A stretch of DNA of 62,881 nt from Staphylococcus equorum. GTDB lineage: Bacteria > Bacillota > Bacilli > Staphylococcales > Staphylococcaceae. Within the stretch, counting starts at the first letter, position 1. The number at the start of each line of letters is the position of its first letter. The translations under genes were made by a program, and so were the position numbers. The stretch lies in assembly GCF_029531845.1 (NCBI RefSeq), contig NZ_JAMBPV010000013.1, forward strand, positions 1-62,881, in the 5' to 3' direction. Shown here piece by piece: positions 45,758-54,682 of the stretch. The notes below the pieces were generated by a model that was given only the letters and a program-made list of their open reading frames with translations, did no database searches and was not told where the DNA came from.

Positions 45758-47482
45758 ATGGCAAATGTAAATTTAAAAGCAACACCTTATAATTTAAATG
45801 ATGAACAAATTTCATGGGTAGAACGTACACTTGGAAATTTGACAGACGAAGAAAAAATTGGACAACTCTTTTTTAATCTATTCTCTTTGGAAGGCGGCAA
45901 AAAATTTCACGATGCTGACTTAACAAATCAAGAAGTCCTAGAACGTTTCCACATTGGTGGCGCACGTTATGAGGGTGGTAATAAAGAAGATGTGCAAAAT
46001 TTACTCAATGATCTACAAAAACATGCAAAAGTTCCAGTCTTAGTAGCCGCAAACTGTGATTCAGGTGGCAACGGGGCTTGTAAAGATGGTACCTACATCG
46101 CAAGTGCTGCACAATGTGAAGCAGCACAAGACACAACAGTCGCTTATAATGCTGGCCTCGTATCAGCACGTGAGTCTTCAGCTTTAGGCGTACATATTAA
46201 TTTCGACCCATGTGTAGATATCTTACAAAATTGGCGAAATACGATTGTAAACACACGCGCGTATGGTACAGAGGCAGAAACTGTTATAAAATATTCTAGT
46301 GCTTTTATAGATGGTTTTAATTCTGAACGAGACATGATTACTTGTATCAAGCACTTCCCAGGAGATGGTACTGAGGAGCGTGACCAACATCTCGTACTTG
46401 GTGTAAATGAACTATCAACGCAAGAATGGGATGATAGTTTCGGCAAAGTTTATCAACACCATATTGATCGCGGCGTACAAATGATTATGGCAGGTCATAT
46501 TGCGCAACCCGCTTATTCTAAAAAATTAAATCCAGAGCTTGAAGATAAAGATATCTTACCCGCTACGCTTGCACCCGAATTAATTACAGGCTTATTAAAA
46601 GAAGAGTTAAACTTCAATGGGTTAGTTGTTACTGATGCCAGTCATATGCTAGGTATGACCGCTGCAATGCGTCGTGAAGACTATGTGCCCCAATCTATAG
46701 CTGCTGGCTGTGATATGTTCTTATTCTTTAATGATTTAGAAGAAGACTATCAATTTATGTTAGATGGTTATAAAAATGGCGTTATCACTGAGGAACGTTT
46801 AAATGATGCAGTACGTCGTATATTAGGCTTAAAAGCTCAAATGAACTTGCATAAACAACAAGCAGAAGGTACGCTTATTCGCCCACAAGAAGATTTAGCT
46901 ATTATTGGTTGTGATGAACATTTAGCAATGCGTACTGAAGCTGCTGACTTAGGTATCACTTTAGTTAAAAACACTTTAGATCAATTACCGATTCGCCCTG
47001 AAACCCATAAAAATATTCAATTATATATTATTGAAGGTGAAAAAGATGGTATCTATAAATCTGCAAACAATGTAGAAGAAGATATTATTCAAGAATTAGA
47101 ATCACGTGGTTTCCATGTGACCTTGAATGATGGGTCTACACGTGTTAAAGGTAAAACGTTAGACTATCGTGAAAAAGTAGACGCAGCGCTCGTCTTTGCT
47201 AATATTATTGGTTACGCTGCTGAAAATAATTACCGTATTAAATGGGGTACTGCCATGAGTAATGAAATTCCTTGGTATGTGCATGAAGTCCCAACAGTAT
47301 TCATTTCTTTAAACTTCACAACTCATTTGCACGATGCGACAATGGTCAAAGCTTATATCAATGCCTACCATTCAAACCCAGAAACAATCAAACAAACAGT
47401 AGATAAAATCATGGGGGAAAGTGAATTCAAAGGTACTCATAACGACTTAGTTTGGACAGATAAATGGCAAGCAAAATTATAA
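45758..47482 (+). CDS. GH3 family beta-N-acetylhexosaminidase-like enzyme
   Basis: A 574-residue cytosolic glycosidase (no signal peptide). The GH3 barrel shows KHFPGDG (198-204) followed by Asp209-x-His211, the Asp-His pair used as acid/base by NagZ-type N-acetylglucosaminidases, and the nucleophile Asp293 in VVTDASHMLGM. A C-terminal second domain (about 370-574) follows. Some enzymes with this His dyad act as phosphorylases rather than hydrolases. It is probably induced or repressed with the HAD gene through the cre-like site. The natural substrate is likely a GlcNAc-containing disaccharide, not proven. Confidence 0.8.
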   Translation: MANVNLKATPYNLNDEQISWVERTLGNLTDEEKIGQLFFNLFSLEGGKKFHDADLTNQEVLERFHIGGARYEGGNKEDVQNLLNDLQKHAKVPVLVAANCDSGGNGACKDGTYIASAAQCEAAQDTTVAYNAGLVSARESSALGVHINFDPCVDILQNWRNTIVNTRAYGTEAETVIKYSSAFIDGFNSERDMITCIKHFPGDGTEERDQHLVLGVNELSTQEWDDSFGKVYQHHIDRGVQMIMAGHIAQPAYSKKLNPELEDKDILPATLAPELITGLLKEELNFNGLVVTDASHMLGMTAAMRREDYVPQSIAAGCDMFLFFNDLEEDYQFMLDGYKNGVITEERLNDAVRRILGLKAQMNLHKQQAEGTLIRPQEDLAIIGCDEHLAMRTEAADLGITLVKNTLDQLPIRPETHKNIQLYIIEGEKDGIYKSANNVEEDIIQELESRGFHVTLNDGSTRVKGKTLDYREKVDAALVFANIIGYAAENNYRIKWGTAMSNEIPWYVHEVPTVFISLNFTTHLHDATMVKAYINAYHSNPETIKQTVDKIMGESEFKGTHNDLVWTDKWQAKL

Positions 47483-47549
47483 TATTAAGTAATTTTTATA
47501 TATTATATTTTTGAAACATTTTTAAGAACATAAATACTTATCAACGACT

Positions 47550-47583
47550 AAAAGGGATTTTCCACTTATGGAAAATCCCTTTT
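47550..47583. terminator. Terminator after the GH3 gene
   Basis: A perfect 15-base stem, AAAAGGGATTTTCCA (47550-47564) with TGGAAAATCCCTTTT (47569-47583), followed by TTT. Confidence 0.9.
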
Positions 47584-47732
47584 TTATTTATCGTACTTTA
47601 TATATACGTAGTTATAAGAATTAATTATAAGGCTAAGTATTGATAAAAAGATCAGGCAATCACGCACTTTCAAAATCGGAAAATTTTAAATAGAAAGCTA
47701 TGTTTAATTTTTTAATATGCATCTTAAATGTA

Positions 47733-49526
47733 TTAATTTTTATATCCAAAATCAGGAATATTGTCCCAACGTTTTTTGAAATAATGTGCGACTGCTTTCG
47801 GTCTTCTCTCACGAGTGAAGATACCCTTTTTATTTCCTTGGACTCTGATAATTCCACTAGATGTTTCAAAGTCAGCAAAGTTCCATGTTTGTTCGCCTAT
47901 AAATTGAGGATAGTTATCTATAACTTCATGATTGGCTTCATAATAACGAATTTGATATTCTTCCGTAAATAATTCATCATTAATTGCGTGCATCCCCGCT
48001 AATGTATCTGCGCCGTATTCCGTAAACATAATTGGCTTGCCCGGTTGTTTCTTACTCCAAGCATCTAACTCTGTTCTCAATGCCTCTTTAGCTGCTTCTA
48101 AATCACCAGTCTGTGTATACCAACCGTAATATCGATTTAAGCACAACACGTCTACTAAATCTTGTACTTCACATGTGTCTGGTTGGGAAGTGAGAATTGT
48201 CACAATCGTCACCGGACGTTGTTGTGGATCACATTCTCTTGCTAAGTTTACTAAAGGCTCAAAGTACGCTTTAGCGCCTTTTTCAGTAGAAGCCGGTTCG
48301 TTAGCAACAGACCACATCACTACACATGCATGGTTCTTATCACGATCAATAAGACCTTTAATCACCGCTTCATGTGCCTCTTTTGTACCAATTTCCTTAA
48401 ACGTATCTCGCGTCGTAGTACCAGATAAAATAGCACTAAAGTTAAGATGTACACCTACCGCAGTCGTCTCATCAATGATGACGATACCTTGTTCATCTGC
48501 TAAGCGCATCATTTCTTCTGAATAAGGATAATGTGACGTTCTAAATGAATTCGCACCAATCCATTTCATCAGATTGAAATCTAATACGTTTGTAACTTCA
48601 TTCATACCGCGACCACTATAATAAGCATCTTCATGTTTACCAAACCCTTTAAAGTAAAATGGTTCTCCATTAATTAAAAATTGTCCATCTGTTACTTCTA
48701 CAGAGCGAATACCAAAACGCTCCGCATACGTATCAATGACTTGGTCATTATCTAACAGGGTCACTTCTAGATGATATAAATAGGCATTTAATGGTTGCCA
48801 TAAATGAGGTTTATCTACTTCTATAATACCCTCTGCACCTGATGCTTCAGCTACAATATTATTCTTTTCATCTCGTAACTTAACTGCTATTGTAGACACT
48901 GCTTCATTCGTAGTGACTTTATATTTTACGTTAGCGCGGTCTGATAATACTTCCGGTACAATTTCAATATCTTGTATAAATACTTTAGGAGTCGTATATA
49001 TTTTCACAGGTCTATGCAAACCTGCATAATTAAAGAAGTCAAAGTTTGGTGAATTTTTCTTAATTATTTTACCGCCCTTATCAGTCGTTTCACTGTATTC
49101 ACCTACTGGCAAAGTGGTTTCATCTAAAATATTATTCACGCAAACTGTTAATCGATGCTGACCAGAACCAAATTCCGAATCGATATCAACTTCAAATGGT
49201 AAGAAACCACCTTGGTGCGATGTTACTTCTTTACCATCGATATATACTGTTGCTTTATGTGTTGCGGAACCAAATCTTAATACAATACGTTCACTTCTTA
49301 ACACGTTAGGTATTGTAAATGTTCTTTCATACCAAACGTTACCTACATGATTACGAATATCTGAAGTAACACCTTGGTCGTTATATGATCCTGGCACCGC
49401 CATAATTAAATCCGTATCTAATGCTCGTGTCACATCAATTTGATCATCTACGTCCTCTAACTTAAAGTCCCAGATGCCATTTAAATCAATGATACTTCTA
49501 TTTTTATTTATCACTGGATATAACAT
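47733..49526 (-). CDS. uidA: Beta-glucuronidase (GH2)
   Basis: A 597-residue GH2 enzyme with sugar-binding (1-180), immunoglobulin-like (180-275) and barrel domains. Catalytic acid/base Glu410 lies in [10 protein letters not shown], the nucleophile Glu503 in [10 protein letters not shown]. The N-x-K motif for the glucuronate carboxylate, [14 protein letters not shown], is near the C-terminus. It closely resembles the known Staphylococcus GUS enzyme, down to the final IPDFGYKN. No signal peptide: it acts on imported glucuronides. It lies 43 nt downstream of the GPH symporter gene on the same strand. Confidence 0.95.
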   Translation of the reverse strand: MLYPVINKNRSIIDLNGIWDFKLEDVDDQIDVTRALDTDLIMAVPGSYNDQGVTSDIRNHVGNVWYERTFTIPNVLRSERIVLRFGSATHKATVYIDGKEVTSHQGGFLPFEVDIDSEFGSGQHRLTVCVNNILDETTLPVGEYSETTDKGGKIIKKNSPNFDFFNYAGLHRPVKIYTTPKVFIQDIEIVPEVLSDRANVKYKVTTNEAVSTIAVKLRDEKNNIVAEASGAEGIIEVDKPHLWQPLNAYLYHLEVTLLDNDQVIDTYAERFGIRSVEVTDGQFLINGEPFYFKGFGKHEDAYYSGRGMNEVTNVLDFNLMKWIGANSFRTSHYPYSEEMMRLADEQGIVIIDETTAVGVHLNFSAILSGTTTRDTFKEIGTKEAHEAVIKGLIDRDKNHACVVMWSVANEPASTEKGAKAYFEPLVNLARECDPQQRPVTIVTILTSQPDTCEVQDLVDVLCLNRYYGWYTQTGDLEAAKEALRTELDAWSKKQPGKPIMFTEYGADTLAGMHAINDELFTEEYQIRYYEANHEVIDNYPQFIGEQTWNFADFETSSGIIRVQGNKKGIFTRERRPKAVAHYFKKRWDNIPDFGYKN

Positions 49527-49569
49527 GATTTAACTCCTTCCAAAACAGTTCACTTATATTAAAAATGTA

Positions 49570-50973
49570 TTATAATTCTTCTCTAAGTGCCAATTCTTTA
49601 ACAATTTGTTTATGTCTATGGTCAGTTAATGGATATGCAAAGAAGAATAATATCACTGCGATTAAACAAAGAGTAGCAGGTACAATAAAGAACAATACTT
49701 TTAATCCTGTCATTGTCTCAGCTGATTGGGTTGCTTGTGGTACATAACCAATCAGCGTTAAAGCTAAACCTGGTAGGAAGCCAGCTAACCCTTGTGATAT
49801 TTTTCTAGTGAAACTGTAACTTGCATAAATAATACCTTCTGATCTAATACCTGATTGCCATTGGCCATATTCTACAACGTCTGCAATAAATGCCCATGTC
49901 ACTGTATTAGGAATAACTAAGAATAATTGCGCAATCGTATTAACAATCAAGAATAACATCACATTATCTGAGAAGAACATGAAGTTAATAAATTGGAATA
50001 CAATAAAACCTGAAACACCAATGATTGCAGTCATTTTCTTACCTACTCTTTTACTTAAAAATGTGGTTAAGAACAACGCTGGCACTAAAACAATGACGTT
50101 TAATGTACTTACTACGCCGACTAAGTTAGCTTCACCTAGTACGTATTTAAAGTAATATAGTTGCGATGATTGTTGTAAGAACAATGCTGTAATCGTCATT
50201 AATGTATATAACGCTAAAATGATAAATGGTCTATTTTTCAATAAATTTAAAAATGCTTTACGACCAATACCTTTTTCTTTCGGTCTTTCTACTGTATGGC
50301 GTTCTTTAACTCCTCTGTAACACAATAGATGGAATATAACACCAGCGACAGCAAGTATCCCTACTACAACTGGATAACCCAATGCATGACTTGGGAATAG
50401 ACTAACTAATGGAATAACTACAATACCAGAAATAAACATAGCTCCTTGTGAACCTAAGTTACGGAATACTGATAATTGCGTACGATCATCTGCATTAATT
50501 GTCATAGATGCTGACAATGAGCCATATGGAATATTCACAAATGAATATGCTGCATTAAATAATAAGTAAGTTCCAAATGCCCATATTATTTTCCCCGTTT
50601 GACTAATATCTGGTGACATAAAGGTTAAAACTGTAAGTAAGGCGAGCGGTATAGTACCGTATAAAATAAAAGGCTTAAACTTACCACGTTTAGCAAAGTT
50701 CCTTTGATTATCTACTAAAGTCCCCACTCCAGTATCTACAAATGCGTCAAAGAACTTCGCAACAAGAAACACAGCTCCCCCAACTACTGATGGTATGCCC
50801 AAAATATCTGTATAGAATAAAAGTAAGTAGATTTGTCCCATATCAAACATTAAGCCATTACCTAAATCTCCAAATCCATACGCAATTTTTTCTTTGAATT
50901 TTAATCTTGGTGATTGAATTTCTTTAAAACTCTTTAACTTACTATTTGCCGGTTTTAATTTTGCTGTAACCAT
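49570..50973 (-). CDS. uidB: GPH family glycoside (glucuronide) symporter, UidB-like
   Basis: A 467-residue 12-helix transporter of the glycoside-pentoside-hexuronide family (MelB/UidB). KIAYGFGDLGNGLMFDMGQIYLLLFYTD is the family start; GTLVDNQRNFAKRGKFKPFILYG (Asp-rich loop), NIPYGSLSASMT and DDRTQLSVFRNLGSQG are typical GPH blocks. It imports beta-glucuronides with a cation for UidA. The ribosome site AGAGG precedes ATG 50973. A cre-like site and two palindromes lie upstream. Confidence 0.88.
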   Translation of the reverse strand: MVTAKLKPANSKLKSFKEIQSPRLKFKEKIAYGFGDLGNGLMFDMGQIYLLLFYTDILGIPSVVGGAVFLVAKFFDAFVDTGVGTLVDNQRNFAKRGKFKPFILYGTIPLALLTVLTFMSPDISQTGKIIWAFGTYLLFNAAYSFVNIPYGSLSASMTINADDRTQLSVFRNLGSQGAMFISGIVVIPLVSLFPSHALGYPVVVGILAVAGVIFHLLCYRGVKERHTVERPKEKGIGRKAFLNLLKNRPFIILALYTLMTITALFLQQSSQLYYFKYVLGEANLVGVVSTLNVIVLVPALFLTTFLSKRVGKKMTAIIGVSGFIVFQFINFMFFSDNVMLFLIVNTIAQLFLVIPNTVTWAFIADVVEYGQWQSGIRSEGIIYASYSFTRKISQGLAGFLPGLALTLIGYVPQATQSAETMTGLKVLFFIVPATLCLIAVILFFFAYPLTDHRHKQIVKELALREEL

Positions 50974-51048
50974 GTTGATAACCTCTTTCCACTATAGAAA
51001 CGTTCCGACTGCACTTTTATGTTAAAATCGTTTCTTAGTATGTATTAG

Positions 51049-51063
51049 TAATTGTTACAATTA
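51049..51063. promoter_or_regulatory. Palindrome upstream of uidB
   Basis: TAATTGTTACAATTA, a perfect 7-1-7 palindrome 76 nt before the uidB start. Candidate binding site for a dimeric regulator; its owner is unknown. Confidence 0.4.
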
Positions 51064-51086
51064 AGCGGTAATAAGATACACGAATA

Positions 51087-51100
51087 TGTAAGCGTTTTCT
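51087..51100. promoter_or_regulatory. cre-like site upstream of uidB
   Basis: TGTAAGCGTTTTCT, reading AGAAAACGCTTACA on the transcribed strand, matches the cre core AARCG with one end base off. Carbon catabolite repression of glucuronide use by CcpA is likely. The remaining 525 bp gap (50974-51498) holds the palindromes at 51049 and 51231 and no gene. Confidence 0.6.
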
Positions 51101-51230
51101 TATATACCTAAAAATTTTTATCCCAATAAATCAAATCGCTTTTGGCGTCGATAGAGACACATCCCTCACCCTTATTTATAGGAACCTTAACTTTATTATA
51201 TTTTTAAATACAGAACAGTCAACATTAAAA

Positions 51231-51244
51231 TAACAACGTTGTTA
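51231..51244. promoter_or_regulatory. Palindrome TAACAACGTTGTTA
   Basis: A perfect 14-base palindrome in the gap between the AraC gene and uidB. Could be an operator; 258 nt from the uidB start makes an activator site possible. Confidence 0.35.
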
Positions 51245-51498
51245 TAAAATGAAATTCGCTTAATAGACACTGCGTAAGCATAGGGGTATTCACAAACTCT
51301 GTAACTACAACTTCTTTTTGTCATATCAACTCGGTTTGTTTTTTTCTTTGGCAGACAATATATTTCATTAATAAACGTTGTAAACTTGTACGTTAATCAA
51401 TGGTTTTACATCACAATTATCATTTTATTAATATTTTTTATAATATATTAACTAAAAATGAATGATTAAAGATGATTTTACCATTTTCTGTAATTATT

Positions 51499-52713
51499 TT
51501 AATAAAACTCTTTATGTTTCGTTCGATAATTTAATGGAGTTGTCCCGTATTGTTTTTTAAAACACTGCGTAAAGTAACTTTGTTCTTTGAAGCCTACATA
51601 ATTTGCAACTTCAGCGACGGTCATTTTAGTTCTCGCAATAAGATCCCGTCCTTTTTTTACTCTTGATTCAATGATGTATTGTGAAATGGATTTATGAATT
51701 TCTTTATTAAATATTTTAGATAAGTAACTAGGTGCCAAACCAACATATGCGGCGAGTTCGTTTAATGACAATGCACTATCTAAGTTTCTTTCTATATATT
51801 GAATTACCTTACTTACTTTTGGACTATATGCATTCGCTTTTACCTTCATCGCTCTATCTGTATATTCTTGAACAATGGAATGAGTAATTTCATCTAAAGT
51901 TTCTATGTCCATCGTTTGATCTATCAAAGCTGCATACTTTGCAGATATTTCATCGATATGAAGCAAACTTACACCTGCTTTTTCACCAGCTTTACGGCAC
52001 AACGTATTAATCAAATATGCCTTATATTGCTCATTTGAAATATCATCTCTTACACGTCGTAATCCTGCCACTGATAAATTCATCGCATTTAGTATTGATA
52101 ACGCTTCGTTAGCATCGCCATTTTCAACTGCAGTAAGTAGCTGATTCTCCATATTATAACGATACTCTATTTCTTTTAACGTATAATCCATTTGCGCTTT
52201 GGATTCTGCTAAGTCTTCTGTATTTGAATGAAAACTAAAATCAATTTTAACAGTTTCATAATTGATATTTCTTTTTTTCAAGAACCGAATTGCTAAACGA
52301 CACATTTTTTGTGCTTTAACTTGGTGACACAAAGGTATCGTCAGTAAATATTGCTTCAATATAGCAAGTTTAGATATTTTAATATCCAAGCTTTGGAGCA
52401 ACTCATTACAACGACGTTCATTAGGCCGCTTCTCCATATATGGGCCAACTATATAAATCTGTTTATACTTTTTAAATTTGAAGATTAAAAAGTTTACACC
52501 AAAACGATTCGTATAATGATAAATTTTATTACTATGCATATGTACAATAAAATGTTTTAACTCATTTTTGAACTGCTTGCGTGCAGTATTTGTAAACGGC
52601 GTCTTGATATGATTAACCACCCCATTCATATCTCTCATATCATATCCTTCTAGCCGTATTCCCAATAATTGTAGCGCATGCATCTGTAAAATCTCTAGCG
52701 TTTCCTCATTCAT
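51499..52713 (-). CDS. AraC-family transcriptional regulator
   Basis: A 404-residue regulator. The C-terminal 100 residues are a standard two-HTH AraC domain (SLNELAAYVGLAPSYLSKIFNKEI and TVAEVANYVGFKEQSYFTQCFKKQYGTTPLNYR). The first 300 residues form an effector part without a clear cupin; the organisation recalls two-component-like or YesN-type AraC proteins. It is directly upstream of uidBA on the same strand, so it is probably the activator of glucuronide use. ATG 52713; weak ribosome site (GGGGTG). Confidence 0.82.
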   Translation of the reverse strand: MNEETLEILQMHALQLLGIRLEGYDMRDMNGVVNHIKTPFTNTARKQFKNELKHFIVHMHSNKIYHYTNRFGVNFLIFKFKKYKQIYIVGPYMEKRPNERRCNELLQSLDIKISKLAILKQYLLTIPLCHQVKAQKMCRLAIRFLKKRNINYETVKIDFSFHSNTEDLAESKAQMDYTLKEIEYRYNMENQLLTAVENGDANEALSILNAMNLSVAGLRRVRDDISNEQYKAYLINTLCRKAGEKAGVSLLHIDEISAKYAALIDQTMDIETLDEITHSIVQEYTDRAMKVKANAYSPKVSKVIQYIERNLDSALSLNELAAYVGLAPSYLSKIFNKEIHKSISQYIIESRVKKGRDLIARTKMTVAEVANYVGFKEQSYFTQCFKKQYGTTPLNYRTKHKEFY

Positions 52714-52897
52714 AAAAACACCCCATTCCTTATATTTTTATTATATCTAAAAATAAGGACTGAGGTGTGAATTTTATATTAAATTTCTTTGAACTTATCA
52801 AATAATTCTATAAGTAATTCCTTTTTATTATCAATAGAATTCATTAAAAATATTAATTCAAACTGGATAAACGGTTACCCACAGTGTAATCACACGC

Positions 52898-53977
52898 TTA
52901 TTTATTCAAATTTTTCTTACCAAATTTGAGTTTAAATGGTGCATAGAATAATACAAATATTAGTACAAGTCCTAAATAACCAATTAATGGATAAAAGATT
53001 GCCACTAAATCTGTAAAACCTACGAAACTCAAACATAAACCAATAATGACTGTAACTGTATAGAAAAGTTTAAATCGTTTTGTATCTACCATTGTAAAAC
53101 GTGTTGCGAATGCATAGAACATACCTAAACCAGTATTGAAAATCATACCGAAAATGACGAAAGCCATAACGACACCGAGTATAGGTGAAATATGGTTAAC
53201 GATACCTAACATAGGCATTTCCATTTCTCCAACAATATCGATTTGTGTAAAGATAGCTAAATGGCTTAATACAATCATAACGCCTAATGCAAGTCCGCCG
53301 AATAAACCACCTAATGCTGCAACTTTTGTATTTTTCTCAGAACCACCCATAACAATTGCCATAGAAGCCCCAACTGCTGTATTAAATGATGCATAGTTTA
53401 CACCTGCTACAAACCAGTTAGGTAATGTTGATGGTTTCGCATCTGAAATTGTATTAAGTTGTGAAAATGATGTATCTGTTGTCATAAAACTATAAACTGA
53501 AATTATTATAATGAATATAATTAAAAATGGGGTGATATTCCCAATAACTTTAACAACCCCTTCTACTTTCATCATACCTGCAAGTAAAATAAGTATTGTC
53601 ATAAGTATGGTACCAACTATTGAAGGTAATCCAAATTGTTGGTTAAGGTTTGATCCAGCCCCTGCAATCATAACGACACCTACACCGAAGAGTGTAAAGA
53701 TAATGACTAAATCAATAACCCAGCCTAAAATTTTACCAAATATAGATTTTCCTGTGATATTATGTATAACTTCTTTATGAGAATCCGTCTTAGATTTACT
53801 TCCTAACCAAACAAGCATCATACCCACATAAGCAAATAATGCTGTAGTAATGATAGCGCCAAATGTCCCCATAATGCCAAAGCTCGTGAAGTATTGAAGT
53901 ACTTCTTGCCCTGATGCAAATCCAGCTCCTACAATGACGCCGATAAATGCGCTTGCGATCAGTAATATTCTTTTCAT
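52898..53977 (-). CDS. YkvI family membrane protein
   Basis: A 359-residue polytopic membrane protein with about ten helices. The start MKRILLIASAFIGVIVGAGFASGQEVLQYF (GxGFASGQE) is the YkvI hallmark and resembles LeuT/APC-fold transporters of the branched-chain amino acid type. The transported molecule is unknown. The start is ATG 53977, 7 nt after GGGGG; a longer frame begins at 54052 without a ribosome site. Confidence 0.8.
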   Translation of the reverse strand: MKRILLIASAFIGVIVGAGFASGQEVLQYFTSFGIMGTFGAIITTALFAYVGMMLVWLGSKSKTDSHKEVIHNITGKSIFGKILGWVIDLVIIFTLFGVGVVMIAGAGSNLNQQFGLPSIVGTILMTILILLAGMMKVEGVVKVIGNITPFLIIFIIIISVYSFMTTDTSFSQLNTISDAKPSTLPNWFVAGVNYASFNTAVGASMAIVMGGSEKNTKVAALGGLFGGLALGVMIVLSHLAIFTQIDIVGEMEMPMLGIVNHISPILGVVMAFVIFGMIFNTGLGMFYAFATRFTMVDTKRFKLFYTVTVIIGLCLSFVGFTDLVAIFYPLIGYLGLVLIFVLFYAPFKLKFGKKNLNK

Positions 53978-54235
53978 AATTAAGCCCCCTATTTTACTTA
54001 CTATAAATGAGTTGTGTAAATTTTCAATACTTGTATATTTGTGTAACATCAATAACTCACATTTCTATTACTCGAAAAGGTTGAGATAGACGTTTCGACA
54101 CCGTTTAAAAATATGATATTGATTCTATTTTATCATTTTAAAACGATTTGATGTTGTTCTTCTCCACCACATCTATATTTTAGTAACGTAAAATCACAAC
54201 AAAAATTTAAAAATTCATAACAAATGAATTAACAA

Positions 54236-54402
54236 GGGAGTAGACAGAAATCTAATTTTTCTAATAAGCTTTCATTTATCTCCCGTCAAGGATGTCTAAG
54301 AAATGGAATACAAAATCTTGATATAAGTGTATTTTCAATTCAGTCAACTACTGTCAGTATAACAATTGAGTTTGACATATGTATTTATGCCCTAGGTTCT
54401 CC
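54236..54402 (-). repeat. Repeat family A, copy lacking the inner hairpin
   Basis: About 167 bp in the opposite orientation to the other copies. GGGAGTAGACAGAAATCTAAT starts it on the plus strand; CAATTCAGTC and CAACTACTGTCAG match the other copies. The inner module with the AAGAACTACT hairpin is missing. Confidence 0.75.
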
Positions 54403-54559
54403 TTTATTGATATAATATTCGTTCATTAATTCTTATTCGAAATGAAGATAATCTTTTTTGCTAATTGAGTTATATATTTTTTATATGTGTTTGGTTTTAT
54501 ATGAGTTCAATCAAGATATTAATCTATTATATTATTTTAGTTTAAAACGGTAGTTATTT

Positions 54560-54668
54560 GAGCCGAGTCCTGCGGGAAAACACTAGCCGAAGACTATAGG
54601 ATGAGGCTGTACCCGCGGAAAGCGTGCATAAAAAAAATGCCAACAAAGTCGTGAGACTTTGTCGACAG
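54560..54668 (+). repeat. Repeat family B, best copy
   Basis: About 109 bp: GAGCCGAGTCCTGCGGG at the left, then GAGGCTGTACCCGCGGAAAG, then CAACAAAGTCGTGAGACTT. CCTGCGGG and CCCGCGG can pair, so it can form a structured RNA. Related to 6221-6327 and, in part, 59631-59674. The rest of the 54053-54682 gap holds repeat A and no gene. Confidence 0.7.
54643..54662 (-). terminator. Terminator of the gnt operon, inside repeat B
   Basis: ACAAAGTC (54643-54650) pairs with GACTTTGT (54655-54662) around GTGA. On the minus strand it is followed by TGGCATTTTTTTTATG. It lies 21 nt beyond the gntP stop. Confidence 0.7.
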
Positions 54669-54682
54669 ATTTTCTTTCTATT

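Noticed and set aside
48175..48525. 116-codon plus-strand frame inside uidA
   Set aside because: Shadow of the beta-glucuronidase gene.
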